22,805 bases of DNA from JACMJP01 sp046160675 (GTDB lineage Bacteria; Bacteroidota; Bacteroidia; Chitinophagales; BACL12): contig JBJXHH010000134.1 of NCBI GenBank assembly GCA_046160675.1, forward strand, positions 1 through 22,805, read 5' to 3'. The position numbers and the translations under genes are program-made. Numbering within the stretch: the stretch's first letter is position 1; every line of letters begins with the position of its first letter. The notes beneath the pieces were generated by a model. It did no database searches, was not told the DNA's origin, and saw nothing but the letters and a program-made list of their open reading frames with translations. Positions 7,542 through 15,087 of the stretch are shown one piece after another.

Positions 7542-8999
7542 ATGTTTCAGAATAAATCTATTGTTATTCTAAGAACATTCTCTCAGCAAGAGATACGGCA
7601 GTTTGATGAATTCCTCCGGTCGCCCTTTTTCAATAAAAATCAAACAATTGTACAATTGTATGATATAATAAAACCGTTTTACCCAGCATTTGAAACCCCT
7701 GACTTAGAAAGAACAAAACTTTTTAGGTTGGTTTATGGAGATGAAGAATTTGATGAACAAAAATTGAGATATCTTATGACGGATCTCACCAAGCAATTGG
7801 AAGAATACCTTTGTTACAAAGCAATTTCAAATGAAGAACTTTTCAAACTGCATCTCCTCCTGTATACATATCGTTTGAGAAAATTAGAAAGGCCTTTTTT
7901 TAATACTGTAAAGCTTGCAGAAAAAACATTAGATGATTGGCCCCGACGGGATGTGAGTCATGCTTTTTATGAATTCCTGATTGAGGAAGACAAATACAAA
8001 TGGGCCAGCGATCAGAAAGAACATTTATCAAAATCAAACCTGCAAAAGGTAGTTGATGATCTTGATAAATACTACATTCTTAACAAAATGCGATACAGCG
8101 CAGAGATCATCAATAATAAAAACGTAGTTGCTATCAATTACAAACTCTTTTTGTATGAAGAGATCATGAACCACCTGCGCATTAACCCCCTTGATGATGT
8201 GCCGGCGGTAAAGGTGTATTATACAATCATTCTAACACTGATTGAGCCTGATAACAAAACACACTACAAGGCACTTCTCCAATTGTTAGATGATCATAAA
8301 AACATTTTTTCAAAAGAAGAGCTGTGGGATATGTATGTATTTGCAAAGAACTTTTGTATACGTAAGATTAACCAGGGTTATACAGAGTATATAAAAGAAT
8401 TGTATGACCTGTATAAGATCATGATTAGCAGTAAGATCCTTTTCAAAGACAACATGCTTTCACAGTTTGATTATAAAAATATTGTGTATTTAGGGCTTCG
8501 GGTGGGTGATATGGATTGGGTGAAAAACTTCATTATTAAATACAATGATCACCTTGACCCAAGAACTCGAGAAAATGCTTACACTTATAACCTCGCCAGT
8601 TATTATTATTTTGCAAATAATTATGATGAGGCATTAACCTTATTGCGTTCAGTTGAGTTTACTGATATTTATTACCACCTGGATTCAAAATCTCTTTTAT
8701 TGAAAATTTATTATGAATTGAATGAGACAGAGGCGTTCTTTTCACTGGTAGAAGCTTTCAGAGTTTATATAAAACGCAACGCACTTATACCATCAGGACA
8801 GAAAGACACCTATTACAATATGATCAAGTTTGTAGGGAAATTATTCAAATGGAAACTCAACCCGAAAAATAACTTATCCCAGCTCCAGGAGGAGATTGAA
8901 AACACAAAACCACTTGCCGATATTAACTGGATTAGAAAAAAACTAGAAGAAGCTAAAAAGATAGAAGAAAAACTTTCAGGAAGCTGGAGAAGAAAGTGA
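7542..8999 (+). CDS. Conserved-looking helical protein of unknown function, 485 residues
   Basis: I do not recognise a named domain. The protein is soluble and highly helical, with no signal peptide or membrane segment. The first 110 residues contain a compact motif, F-L-R-S-P-F-F-N-K-N, followed by a charged helical region. Residues about 349-375 (Y-N-L-A-S-Y-Y-Y-F-A with N-N-Y-D-E-A-L) look like one tetratricopeptide-type repeat, and a second weaker one may follow. The C-terminus is rich in E and K and could be a short coiled coil. I recall similar unnamed proteins being widespread in Chitinophagaceae, but cannot verify that here. The ATG at 7542 is preceded by a 278-nt divergent intergenic region with no exact TAnnTTTG on this strand. 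A terminator hairpin follows. Confidence 0.85.
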   Translation: MFQNKSIVILRTFSQQEIRQFDEFLRSPFFNKNQTIVQLYDIIKPFYPAFETPDLERTKLFRLVYGDEEFDEQKLRYLMTDLTKQLEEYLCYKAISNEELFKLHLLLYTYRLRKLERPFFNTVKLAEKTLDDWPRRDVSHAFYEFLIEEDKYKWASDQKEHLSKSNLQKVVDDLDKYYILNKMRYSAEIINNKNVVAINYKLFLYEEIMNHLRINPLDDVPAVKVYYTIILTLIEPDNKTHYKALLQLLDDHKNIFSKEELWDMYVFAKNFCIRKINQGYTEYIKELYDLYKIMISSKILFKDNMLSQFDYKNIVYLGLRVGDMDWVKNFIIKYNDHLDPRTRENAYTYNLASYYYFANNYDEALTLLRSVEFTDIYYHLDSKSLLLKIYYELNETEAFFSLVEAFRVYIKRNALIPSGQKDTYYNMIKFVGKLFKWKLNPKNNLSQLQEEIENTKPLADINWIRKKLEEAKKIEEKLSGSWRRK

Positions 9000-9024
9000 T
9001 AATAAAATTCTTGACAGAAAAAAA

Positions 9025-9052
9025 CTGCTTATTATAAGCAGCTTTTTATTTT
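9025..9052 (+). terminator. Bidirectional terminator between the 485-residue gene and tRNA-Cys
   Basis: CTGCTTA and TAAGCAG form a 7-bp stem with a 3-nt loop (9025-9041), followed by CTTTTTATTTT. An A-run just upstream (9017-9024) provides a U-tract on the other strand, directly after the tRNA-Cys 3' end. The one hairpin can therefore serve both converging units. Confidence 0.78.
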
Positions 9053-9053
9053 G

Positions 9054-9124
9054 AGGTCGGGAGCGGATTTGAACCGCTGTGGAAGCTTTTGCAGAGCCTT
9101 GCCTAACCCCTCGGCCACCCGACC
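9054..9124 (-). tRNA. tRNA-Cys (anticodon GCA)
   Basis: On the minus strand the acceptor stem is GGTCGGG with CCCGACC. The D arm contains G-C-C/G-G-C with a GGGGTTAGG-type loop. The anticodon stem AGGCT/AGCTT encloses the loop CTGCAAA (anticodon GCA), and the T arm has loop TTCAAAT. The discriminator base is U73, the main identity element for cysteinyl-tRNA synthetase. The 3' CCA is not encoded (the next bases are CAA), so it must be added after transcription. The gene lies 68 nt downstream of folB on the same strand with no terminator between them, so co-transcription is likely. Confidence 0.95.
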
Positions 9125-9192
9125 TTGTTTTGTAAAAGTTATAGAACTTTCAAAAATTCGGTGTGCAAAAATACACAAATCCCCTTAAATAC

Positions 9193-9549
9193 TCAGGGTT
9201 TGCTCCAGCTCAATTCTGTGCTTACTTTCCTTACATCACCGCCCAGAGGTGGATGCAATTTTGTGAGTCGTATGGAAATATGTTCAGCACCTTTCAGGTT
9301 TTTCACCAAGGAAAGTAACATTTCATTTGCTGCATATTCTATGAGTTTATATTTCCGCTCCATTACTTGTTTCACAAAAAGGTAAATAGTATTATAATCA
9401 ATTGTATCCGCAATTTCATCGCTATTGCCGGCTATTTGTTTACTTTCAACTGTTACATCCACTTCAAAATTATTCCCATAAAGTTGTTCATAATCATAAA
9501 CTCCAATATGACTTTTAAACAACATTCCTTCAAGCACTAACTTGCCCAT
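9193..9549 (-). CDS. folB: Dihydroneopterin aldolase
   Basis: This enzyme converts 7,8-dihydroneopterin to 6-hydroxymethyl-7,8-dihydropterin in folate synthesis. At 118 residues it has the usual FolB length. Visible motifs are F-K-S-H-I-G-V-Y-D-Y-E21 at the start, D48-T-I-D-Y, L-I-E71 in the pterin-binding helix, and K97-L-H-P-P-L, where the Lys matches the catalytic lysine. The gene is divergent from gcdH, and a near-consensus element (TACCTTTA, minus strand, 9569-9562) lies 13 nt before the ATG. It is followed on the same strand by tRNA-Cys. Other folate genes are not in the window. Confidence 0.93.
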   Translation of the reverse strand: MGKLVLEGMLFKSHIGVYDYEQLYGNNFEVDVTVESKQIAGNSDEIADTIDYNTIYLFVKQVMERKYKLIEYAANEMLLSLVKNLKGAEHISIRLTKLHPPLGGDVRKVSTELSWSKP

Positions 9550-9649
9550 AATTTTTTTGCATAAAGGTAATTATTAAAGAAACTCGAAATGCCCTACACA
9601 GACCATTGACTTTTAATATATATAACTTTTAACCTTGAACCTTCCGCAG

Positions 9650-9657
9650 TACCTTTG
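9650..9657 (+). promoter_or_regulatory. -7 promoter element (TACCTTTG) for gcdH
   Basis: This is an exact TAnnTTTG match 21 nt before ATG 9679. A TTTT at 9627-9630 lies 19 nt upstream and may act as an imperfect -33 element, making this one of the better promoter candidates in the window. Confidence 0.55.
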
Positions 9658-9678
9658 CGTTAAAATCAAAATCTTACG

Positions 9679-10857
9679 ATGCCTAACGATCTTTTTGAAG
9701 GGGTAGATTATTACCAGCTAGACGATCTTTTAACAACAGAACATAAACTCATTCGAGATACAGTCCGACAGTTTGTGAAGCAGCATATTTCACCCATCAT
9801 TGAAGAATATGCACAAAAAGCAGAAACCCCTAAACATCTCATAAAAGGTTTGGCAGAAGTTGGTGCTTTCGGACCCAGTATTCCTGCCGAATATGGCGGA
9901 GGCGGACTAGATAACATTGCTTACGGATTAATTATGCAGGAGATTGAGAGGGGTGATAGCGGCATTCGTTCGTTAGTGAGTGTGCAAGGAAGCCTAGTAA
10001 TGTACCCAATTTACACTTTTGGAACTGAGGTGCAGCGCAAAAAATACTTGCCAAAACTGGGAAGCGGGGAAATGATTGGTTGTTTCGGGTTAACTGAACC
10101 TGACCATGGGTCAAATCCAGGTGGAATGGTTACTAATTATAAAGACAAAGGCGATCATCTTTTACTGAACGGCGCTAAAATGTGGATCAGTAATGCACCA
10201 TTTGCTGATATTGCTGTAGTGTGGGCTAAAGACGAAGAAGGAAAAATAAAGGGATTGATTGTTGAACGAGGCATGGAAGGATTTACAACACCTGAAACGC
10301 ATGGTAAATGGAGCCTTCGGGCAAGTGCAACTGGTGAATTGGTCTTTGACAATGTGAAAGTGCCAAAAGAAAATTTATTTCCTGAGATTAAAGGATTAAA
10401 AGGCCCACTCATGTGTTTAAGCACAGCCCGTTACGGTATCAGCTGGGGTGCCATTGGTGCGGCCATGGATTGTTACGACACAGCTCTGCGCTATGCGAAA
10501 CAAAGAATTCAATTTGGAAAACCCATTGCAGGATTTCAACTACAACAGAAGAAACTTGCTGAGATGGTTACTGAAATTACCAAAGCACAATTACTTGTAT
10601 GGCGACTAGGAGTATTAAAAAATCAAGGAAAAGCAACACCCGCTCAAATTAGTATGGCGAAAAGAAATAATGTGAACATGGCGATTGAGATTGCAAGAGA
10701 AGCAAGGCAGATACTCGGCGGCATGGGTATAACAGGGGAGTACTCCATTATGCGACATATGATGAACCTTGAAAGTGTAATTACGTATGAAGGGACCCAT
10801 GATGTACACCTTCTTATAACCGGTGCTGATATTACTGGGATTGATGCCTTCAAATAA
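9679..10857 (+). CDS. gcdH: Acyl-CoA dehydrogenase family protein, probable glutaryl-CoA dehydrogenase
   Basis: This FAD enzyme oxidises and decarboxylates glutaryl-CoA to crotonyl-CoA in lysine and tryptophan breakdown. At 392 residues it has the full acyl-CoA dehydrogenase fold: a helical N-terminal domain, a beta domain with C-F-G-L-T-E-P-D-H-G-S-N-P and W-I-S-N-A, and a C-terminal helical domain. The catalytic base is E371 in T-Y-E-G-T-H-D-V-H. The block S-G-I-R97-S with S-V-Q-G-S-L-V-M-Y-P-I matches the substrate-binding region of human GCDH, where an Arg contacts the glutaryl carboxylate; this favours glutaryl-CoA over simple fatty acyl-CoA substrates. No electron-transfer flavoprotein gene is adjacent. 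Family is certain; the exact substrate is inferred. No terminator hairpin is visible downstream. Confidence 0.88.
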   Translation: MPNDLFEGVDYYQLDDLLTTEHKLIRDTVRQFVKQHISPIIEEYAQKAETPKHLIKGLAEVGAFGPSIPAEYGGGGLDNIAYGLIMQEIERGDSGIRSLVSVQGSLVMYPIYTFGTEVQRKKYLPKLGSGEMIGCFGLTEPDHGSNPGGMVTNYKDKGDHLLLNGAKMWISNAPFADIAVVWAKDEEGKIKGLIVERGMEGFTTPETHGKWSLRASATGELVFDNVKVPKENLFPEIKGLKGPLMCLSTARYGISWGAIGAAMDCYDTALRYAKQRIQFGKPIAGFQLQQKKLAEMVTEITKAQLLVWRLGVLKNQGKATPAQISMAKRNNVNMAIEIAREARQILGGMGITGEYSIMRHMMNLESVITYEGTHDVHLLITGADITGIDAFK

Positions 10858-11219
10858 AAAGGGCAAAATATCTTATAAAGACTGAATCACTTTCATTATA
10901 TTTTTCCCCACTCATTTTCAACAATTTACTATTCAGCACAATCCATCTGTGGAAAATTGGTGACAAAATTCATTTGCAATTATTAAATTACAGCAAAATA
11001 GGCACTATCAGCCAATGAATAAGGAACCTTCATATGTGCAAACATTTTTATTTGTAAATACTTGTATAGTTGACAGAAGCGTTCATACTTTTGTGCATCC
11101 TCATACAAAATTTTCCAAACATTTCCGGGTAATCTCAGACAATCTGCAGGTTCAGCAGGAGGGGAACATTTTGTGCCTGAAACCAATGTTAGTAAACAAC
11201 CAAAACCTACTTAAACTGA
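10858..11219. other. Intergenic region between gcdH and dnaB
   Basis: This AT-rich, 362-nt stretch has no convincing gene. It holds a -7 element at 11086-11093, presumably for dnaB, and one 9-mer (10948-10956, reverse complement TTTTCCACA) differing from the DnaA-box consensus at one base. A 70-codon forward reading frame from 11015 runs out of frame into dnaB and shows no protein-like features. Confidence 0.6.
11086..11093 (+). promoter_or_regulatory. -7 promoter element (TACTTTTG), candidate dnaB promoter
   Basis: This is an exact TAnnTTTG match 126 nt before the dnaB ATG. A TTG at 11062-11064 lies 21 nt upstream as a possible -33 element. If used, dnaB has a leader of about 120 nt. Confidence 0.4.
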
Positions 11220-12755
11220 ATGGCTGAACTGGAAAACAACACAAGCGGAAATCTTCGTAACAACGATAAAAAACGCCGCCAACCTGATCTTTCTTCTATT
11301 GTGTACGGGAAACTACCTCCACAGGCAATTGATTTGGAAGAAGCTGTGCTGGGCGCTTTTCTTATCGACAGGGATGCAGTAACCAATGCAATTGAAATTC
11401 TTCGCCCGGATAGTTTTTATGACGACAGGCACAGGATAATATTTACAGCGATAAGAAGGTTGTTTGAAAAAACTCAACCAATTGATTTGCTTACAGTAAC
11501 TGAAGAATTACGAAAAATGGGGCAGCTGGAAGAAGCTGGTGGTCCCTTTTACATCACAACTCTTACAAACCGGGTAGCAAGCGCAGCACATGTTGAACAT
11601 CATGCCCGCATAGTAGCACAGAAATTCATTCAACGGGAACTCATTAAAATTTCTACTGAGATTGTAAATGATTCTTATGAAGATACCACGGATGTATTTG
11701 AGTTATTGGATAAGGCAGAGCAAAATCTCTTCAACATAGCCGATAAAAACCTCCGCACAAGTTATAACGAAATTCACAACCTGATTTCATCTACTATCAA
11801 AGAAATTGATGAAGCAAGGAGTCATGAAGATTCTCTAACCGGTTGTGCAAGTGGCTTTACAAACCTCGACAGGGTAACCGGAGGTTGGCAAAAATCCGAT
11901 CTCATTATTGTCGCAGCAAGACCATCAATGGGTAAAACAGCTTTCACCCTTTCCATGGCAAGAAATGCCGCAGTAGATTTCAATAAACCCGTTGCGATAT
12001 TTTCTCTTGAAATGAGTTCTCAGCAACTAGTAAAACGTTTATTAAGCGCAGAAACAGAGTTACCAGCCGAAAAAATTATTAAAGGGCAACTGGCAGAACA
12101 TGAAATGGTGCAATTAGTAAAAATGAGTAACAGGTTGAGCGAGGCAAAATTGTTTATTGATGATACCCCAGCCATCAACATTTTTGAACTTCGGGCTAAG
12201 TGCCGCCGATTGAAAATGCAGCATGATATCCAACTTGTAATTATCGATTACCTGCAACTCATGACGACGAGCGAAGTAAGTAAGGGAGGAAACAGAGAAC
12301 AGGAAATAAGCCAGATATCCAGGTCATTAAAAAGTATAGCAAAGGAATTGAACATCCCTATCATTGCACTTTCTCAGCTTAGCAGAAAAGTGGAAGACAG
12401 GGGAGGGAACAAGCGCCCCATGTTAAGTGACTTGCGGGAATCTGGTGCCATTGAACAGGATGCTGACATGGTAATGTTTCTTTACAGACCCGAATATTAC
12501 GGACTTGATGTTGATGAAAACGGAAACCCGACAAGAGGTATTGCCGAAGTTATCATTAGTAAACATCGCAATGGCGCATTGGATACTATCAGAGTGAAGT
12601 TTATTGATAAATTTATCAAGTTTGTTGAGTTGGATGAATTCTACACTCCGGGTAATTTAACCCCTCTTGCTGATGCAGTTAAAGAAAATAAAGCTACCAT
12701 CACAAGAAAATCTAAAATGGAGGATATAGGGGATGATGAGGATGTGCCGTTTTAA
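11220..12755 (+). CDS. dnaB: Replicative DNA helicase DnaB
   Basis: This is the hexameric 5'-3' helicase that unwinds DNA ahead of the replisome. It has 511 residues: a DnaB N-terminal domain (about 30-135, starting L-P-P-Q-A-I-D-L-E-E-A-V-L-G), a linker, and a RecA-like C-terminal domain. Walker A is A-R-P-S-M-G-K239-T and Walker B is V-I-I-D343-Y-L-Q-L. Downstream motifs include S-Q-L-S-R, L-S-D-L-R-E-S-G-A-I-E-Q-D-A-D and K-H-R-N-G. There is no intein at the usual Walker A or motif H4 positions. The acidic tail ends D-D-E-D-V-P-F. The stop codon is only 5 nt from the stop of the convergent lptG-like gene, leaving no room for a terminator. Confidence 0.98.
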   Translation: MAELENNTSGNLRNNDKKRRQPDLSSIVYGKLPPQAIDLEEAVLGAFLIDRDAVTNAIEILRPDSFYDDRHRIIFTAIRRLFEKTQPIDLLTVTEELRKMGQLEEAGGPFYITTLTNRVASAAHVEHHARIVAQKFIQRELIKISTEIVNDSYEDTTDVFELLDKAEQNLFNIADKNLRTSYNEIHNLISSTIKEIDEARSHEDSLTGCASGFTNLDRVTGGWQKSDLIIVAARPSMGKTAFTLSMARNAAVDFNKPVAIFSLEMSSQQLVKRLLSAETELPAEKIIKGQLAEHEMVQLVKMSNRLSEAKLFIDDTPAINIFELRAKCRRLKMQHDIQLVIIDYLQLMTTSEVSKGGNREQEISQISRSLKSIAKELNIPIIALSQLSRKVEDRGGNKRPMLSDLRESGAIEQDADMVMFLYRPEYYGLDVDENGNPTRGIAEVIISKHRNGALDTIRVKFIDKFIKFVELDEFYTPGNLTPLADAVKENKATITRKSKMEDIGDDEDVPF

Positions 12756-12760
12756 GTAAC

Positions 12761-13888
12761 TCATTTTGAAGTTCTTCTAATAACAATAAATGTAACAATC
12801 AGGAATATCAGGTTTGGAATATTCGTACCAATAATAGGAGGCAAACTTCCTTTGGTTGAAAATGTAGTAGCGAATTGTTGAAATACCACATATAGGGCAC
12901 TTAATGCAATGGCAAATACAAGGTTGAGTCCCATACCTCCCCTCACTTTTTTAGAACCTGCAGCTGCTCCCATTAAAATCATAATTACTACAGACACTGC
13001 ATAAGAAGTTCTCCTGTATTTTTCTACTTCAATAAATTCAACCCCTCCGGAACCTTTGGCTTTTTCCTCCTCTAAAAATTTTTCCATCTCAGTATAATTT
13101 AATGCCTCTTTAATTTTTTCACTTATATCAAAATCATCAGGTTGCATAAGAAGTACAGTATCCAGGATTTTCCCCTCTGTGTATTTTTCATTTATCCCGT
13201 CAACAGTCCAGCGCCTGAAATTGTTAAGACGCCATTTATTTTCACCCGGCATTAAAGTAATTTTATCTGCATCAATTTTATATTGCAAAGATTTATTTGC
13301 GCCGGTTCCTGAATATTTTTCAAGTGTAAAATTTGTTCCTTCATTGCTTTGAAATTTATAGCGCTCCAGGGAAACCATGGTGTGGTCATCTAGTCGCAGG
13401 TGAATATTATTTTCATATTTTTTTGGGGGTTTGATGTATTTATCTTCAAATGCGATCTTCCCTTTGTTTGCTTCAGGTACAAGCCAGTGATTTGCATACA
13501 GTAGAAACAAGCCTGACAAAAACCCGCAAAAAAGGTAAGGCCGCAGAAACCTGCTGAACGTTGCGCCGCTGTTAAAAAACGCTATTATCTCGCTGTTATA
13601 CGCTAACCTGGAAGTAAAAATAATAACTGCAAGAAAGATCAATAATGGCGCAAGCAATGACAAAATATACGGGGCAAAATCAACATAATATTGAAATATT
13701 TCTGCTGCAGTTGGTTTGTTTTTAACAAAACGATCGGTTTTTTCACTGTAGTCAATAACGATAGAAATTGCCAGGATGGCGAAGAAAGTGAAAACAGTAG
13801 TAGTTAAAAATTTTCTGATCACATACCTGTCAAACAAAGTCGTCCAGCGGCGGATAGGGTACAAAAGAATGTTCCAGAGTTTACCCAT
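12761..13888 (-). CDS. LptF/LptG-type permease (YjgP/YjgQ family)
   Basis: This membrane subunit of the lipopolysaccharide export ABC complex (LptB2FG) extracts LPS from the inner membrane and passes it to LptC/LptA. It has 375 residues: three hydrophobic helices near the N-terminus (starting with F-D-R-Y-V-I-R-K-F, then A-P-Y-I-L-S-L-L-A-P-L-L), a periplasmic beta-rich domain of about 160 residues, and three helices at the C-terminus ending in R-R-T-S-K. The ATG at 13888 is chosen over an in-frame start at 13930: it makes a TGATG overlap with the tgt stop, a standard coupling arrangement, and removes a polar, non-conserved extension. LptF and LptG cannot be told apart reliably from this sequence. 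Confidence 0.88.
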   Translation of the reverse strand: MGKLWNILLYPIRRWTTLFDRYVIRKFLTTTVFTFFAILAISIVIDYSEKTDRFVKNKPTAAEIFQYYVDFAPYILSLLAPLLIFLAVIIFTSRLAYNSEIIAFFNSGATFSRFLRPYLFCGFLSGLFLLYANHWLVPEANKGKIAFEDKYIKPPKKYENNIHLRLDDHTMVSLERYKFQSNEGTNFTLEKYSGTGANKSLQYKIDADKITLMPGENKWRLNNFRRWTVDGINEKYTEGKILDTVLLMQPDDFDISEKIKEALNYTEMEKFLEEEKAKGSGGVEFIEVEKYRRTSYAVSVVIMILMGAAAGSKKVRGGMGLNLVFAIALSALYVVFQQFATTFSTKGSLPPIIGTNIPNLIFLIVTFIVIRRTSK

Positions 13889-15018
13889 CAAATGCGTTGT
13901 GTTGTTTTTGTAACCATTTCCTTTTTCCAAATTGAAAAACTTCCTTCGGTTATTTTTTTTCTTGCTTCAGAAACTAACCACAGATAAAAAGATAAGTTAT
14001 GTATACTGGCAATCATCGGCCCCAGCATTTCACGGCTTACAAACAAATGCCTCAGGTAGGCTTTACTATGGTTTCTGCTTACAGCAGCTGTGGAATTTCC
14101 ATCAATGGCAGAAAAATCATGTTCCCATTTTTTATTCCTGATATTGATGATTCCTTCTGATGTAAACAACATTCCATTGCGCCCGTTCCTGGTAGGTATT
14201 ACACAATCAAACATATCAATCCCTAACGCAATAGCTTCCAGAATATTTGCCGGAGTGCCTACCCCCATAAGATATCGGGGTTTTTCCCAGGGTAGGATGT
14301 TGCATACAGTTTCCGTCATTGCATACATATCCTCATGAGGTTCACCTACACTTAAACCTCCAATTGCGTTACCTGAACAATTCTGTTCAGCTATAAACTC
14401 AGCAGAAATTTTACGTAAGTCATCATAAGTACTTCCCTGAACAATTGGAAATAAATACTGATGATAATTATAGGTAGGTTCTGTTTTTGAAAATTGATCT
14501 ATACATCTTGACAACCACCTATGCGTTAACTCCATACTTTTTTTTGCATACCTTTTGTCGCATGGGTAAGGAGTACACTCATCGAAAGCCATGATAATAT
14601 CGGCTCCAATTTTTCTTTGAACTTGTATGGCATACTCCGGTGAAAAAAAATGAGAGGAACCATCTATATGTGAACGAAATTTTACTCCCTCTTCGCTAAT
14701 CTTTCGCATCTGTGCAAGGGAATATACCTGGTAGCCACCGCTGTCTGTGAGAATTGGTTTGTCCCATGAATTAAATTTGTGAAGCCCGCCTGCTTGTTCA
14801 ATTGTTTCTGTTCCGGGGCGCAAATACAAATGATAAGTATTGCCAAGAATAACTTCAGCATTCACTTGTTCATGCAGATCATTAAAATGAACAGCTTTCA
14901 CCGTGCCGGCAGTTCCAACGGGCATAAAGATAGGAGTTTGTATTTTTCCATGAGCGGTTGTAAGAACTCCGGTTCTTGCTTTTGTTACATTGTCCGTACC
15001 TGTGAGCTGAAAAAACAT
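13888..15018 (-). CDS. tgt: tRNA-guanine(34) transglycosylase, zinc-site cysteines absent
   Basis: This enzyme exchanges guanine-34 for preQ1 in tRNAs with GUN anticodons, an early step of queuosine formation. At 376 residues it is normal in length. The catalytic acids are D92 (in L-T-D-S-G-G-Y-Q-V) and D271 (in M-F-D-C-V-I-P-T-R), and the substrate-binding G-G-L-S-V-G-E and M-G-V-G-T-P blocks are intact. The C-terminal zinc site normally has C-x-C-x2-C plus a later His; here the aligned positions are S309, A311 and S314, with only H340 (in I-H-N) retained. The flanking R-N-x-S-K-A-Y-L-x-H-L aligns without gaps, so this is substitution, not misreading. The gene precedes the Lpt permease with a TGATG overlap and has a -7 element directly upstream. 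Confidence 0.96.
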   Translation of the reverse strand: MFFQLTGTDNVTKARTGVLTTAHGKIQTPIFMPVGTAGTVKAVHFNDLHEQVNAEVILGNTYHLYLRPGTETIEQAGGLHKFNSWDKPILTDSGGYQVYSLAQMRKISEEGVKFRSHIDGSSHFFSPEYAIQVQRKIGADIIMAFDECTPYPCDKRYAKKSMELTHRWLSRCIDQFSKTEPTYNYHQYLFPIVQGSTYDDLRKISAEFIAEQNCSGNAIGGLSVGEPHEDMYAMTETVCNILPWEKPRYLMGVGTPANILEAIALGIDMFDCVIPTRNGRNGMLFTSEGIINIRNKKWEHDFSAIDGNSTAAVSRNHSKAYLRHLFVSREMLGPMIASIHNLSFYLWLVSEARKKITEGSFSIWKKEMVTKTTQRI

Positions 15019-15023
15019 CGGCG

Positions 15024-15031
15024 CAAAAATA
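15024..15031 (-). promoter_or_regulatory. -7 promoter element (TATTTTTG) for tgt
   Basis: This is an exact TAnnTTTG match on the minus strand, 5 nt before the tgt ATG. The resulting transcript would be leaderless or nearly so. It lies in the 69-nt divergent gap with the glycosyltransferase gene. Confidence 0.4.
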
Positions 15032-15087
15032 GGTAACTGTGTAAAACTTTCTCATCTGTTCATTCTGGGGAAAATTAATTTTACCCA

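Noticed and set aside
9125..9385. 86-codon forward frame over folB
   Set aside because: It starts at the tRNA-Cys end and is antisense to folB, which is well supported by motifs.
10948..10956. DnaA-box-like 9-mer near dnaB
   Set aside because: It is a single copy with one mismatch, without clustering, an AT-rich unwinding element or dnaA nearby; not enough for an origin.
11015..11227. 70-codon forward frame before dnaB
   Set aside because: It is out of frame with dnaB, contains the candidate promoter, and has no signal peptide or domain.
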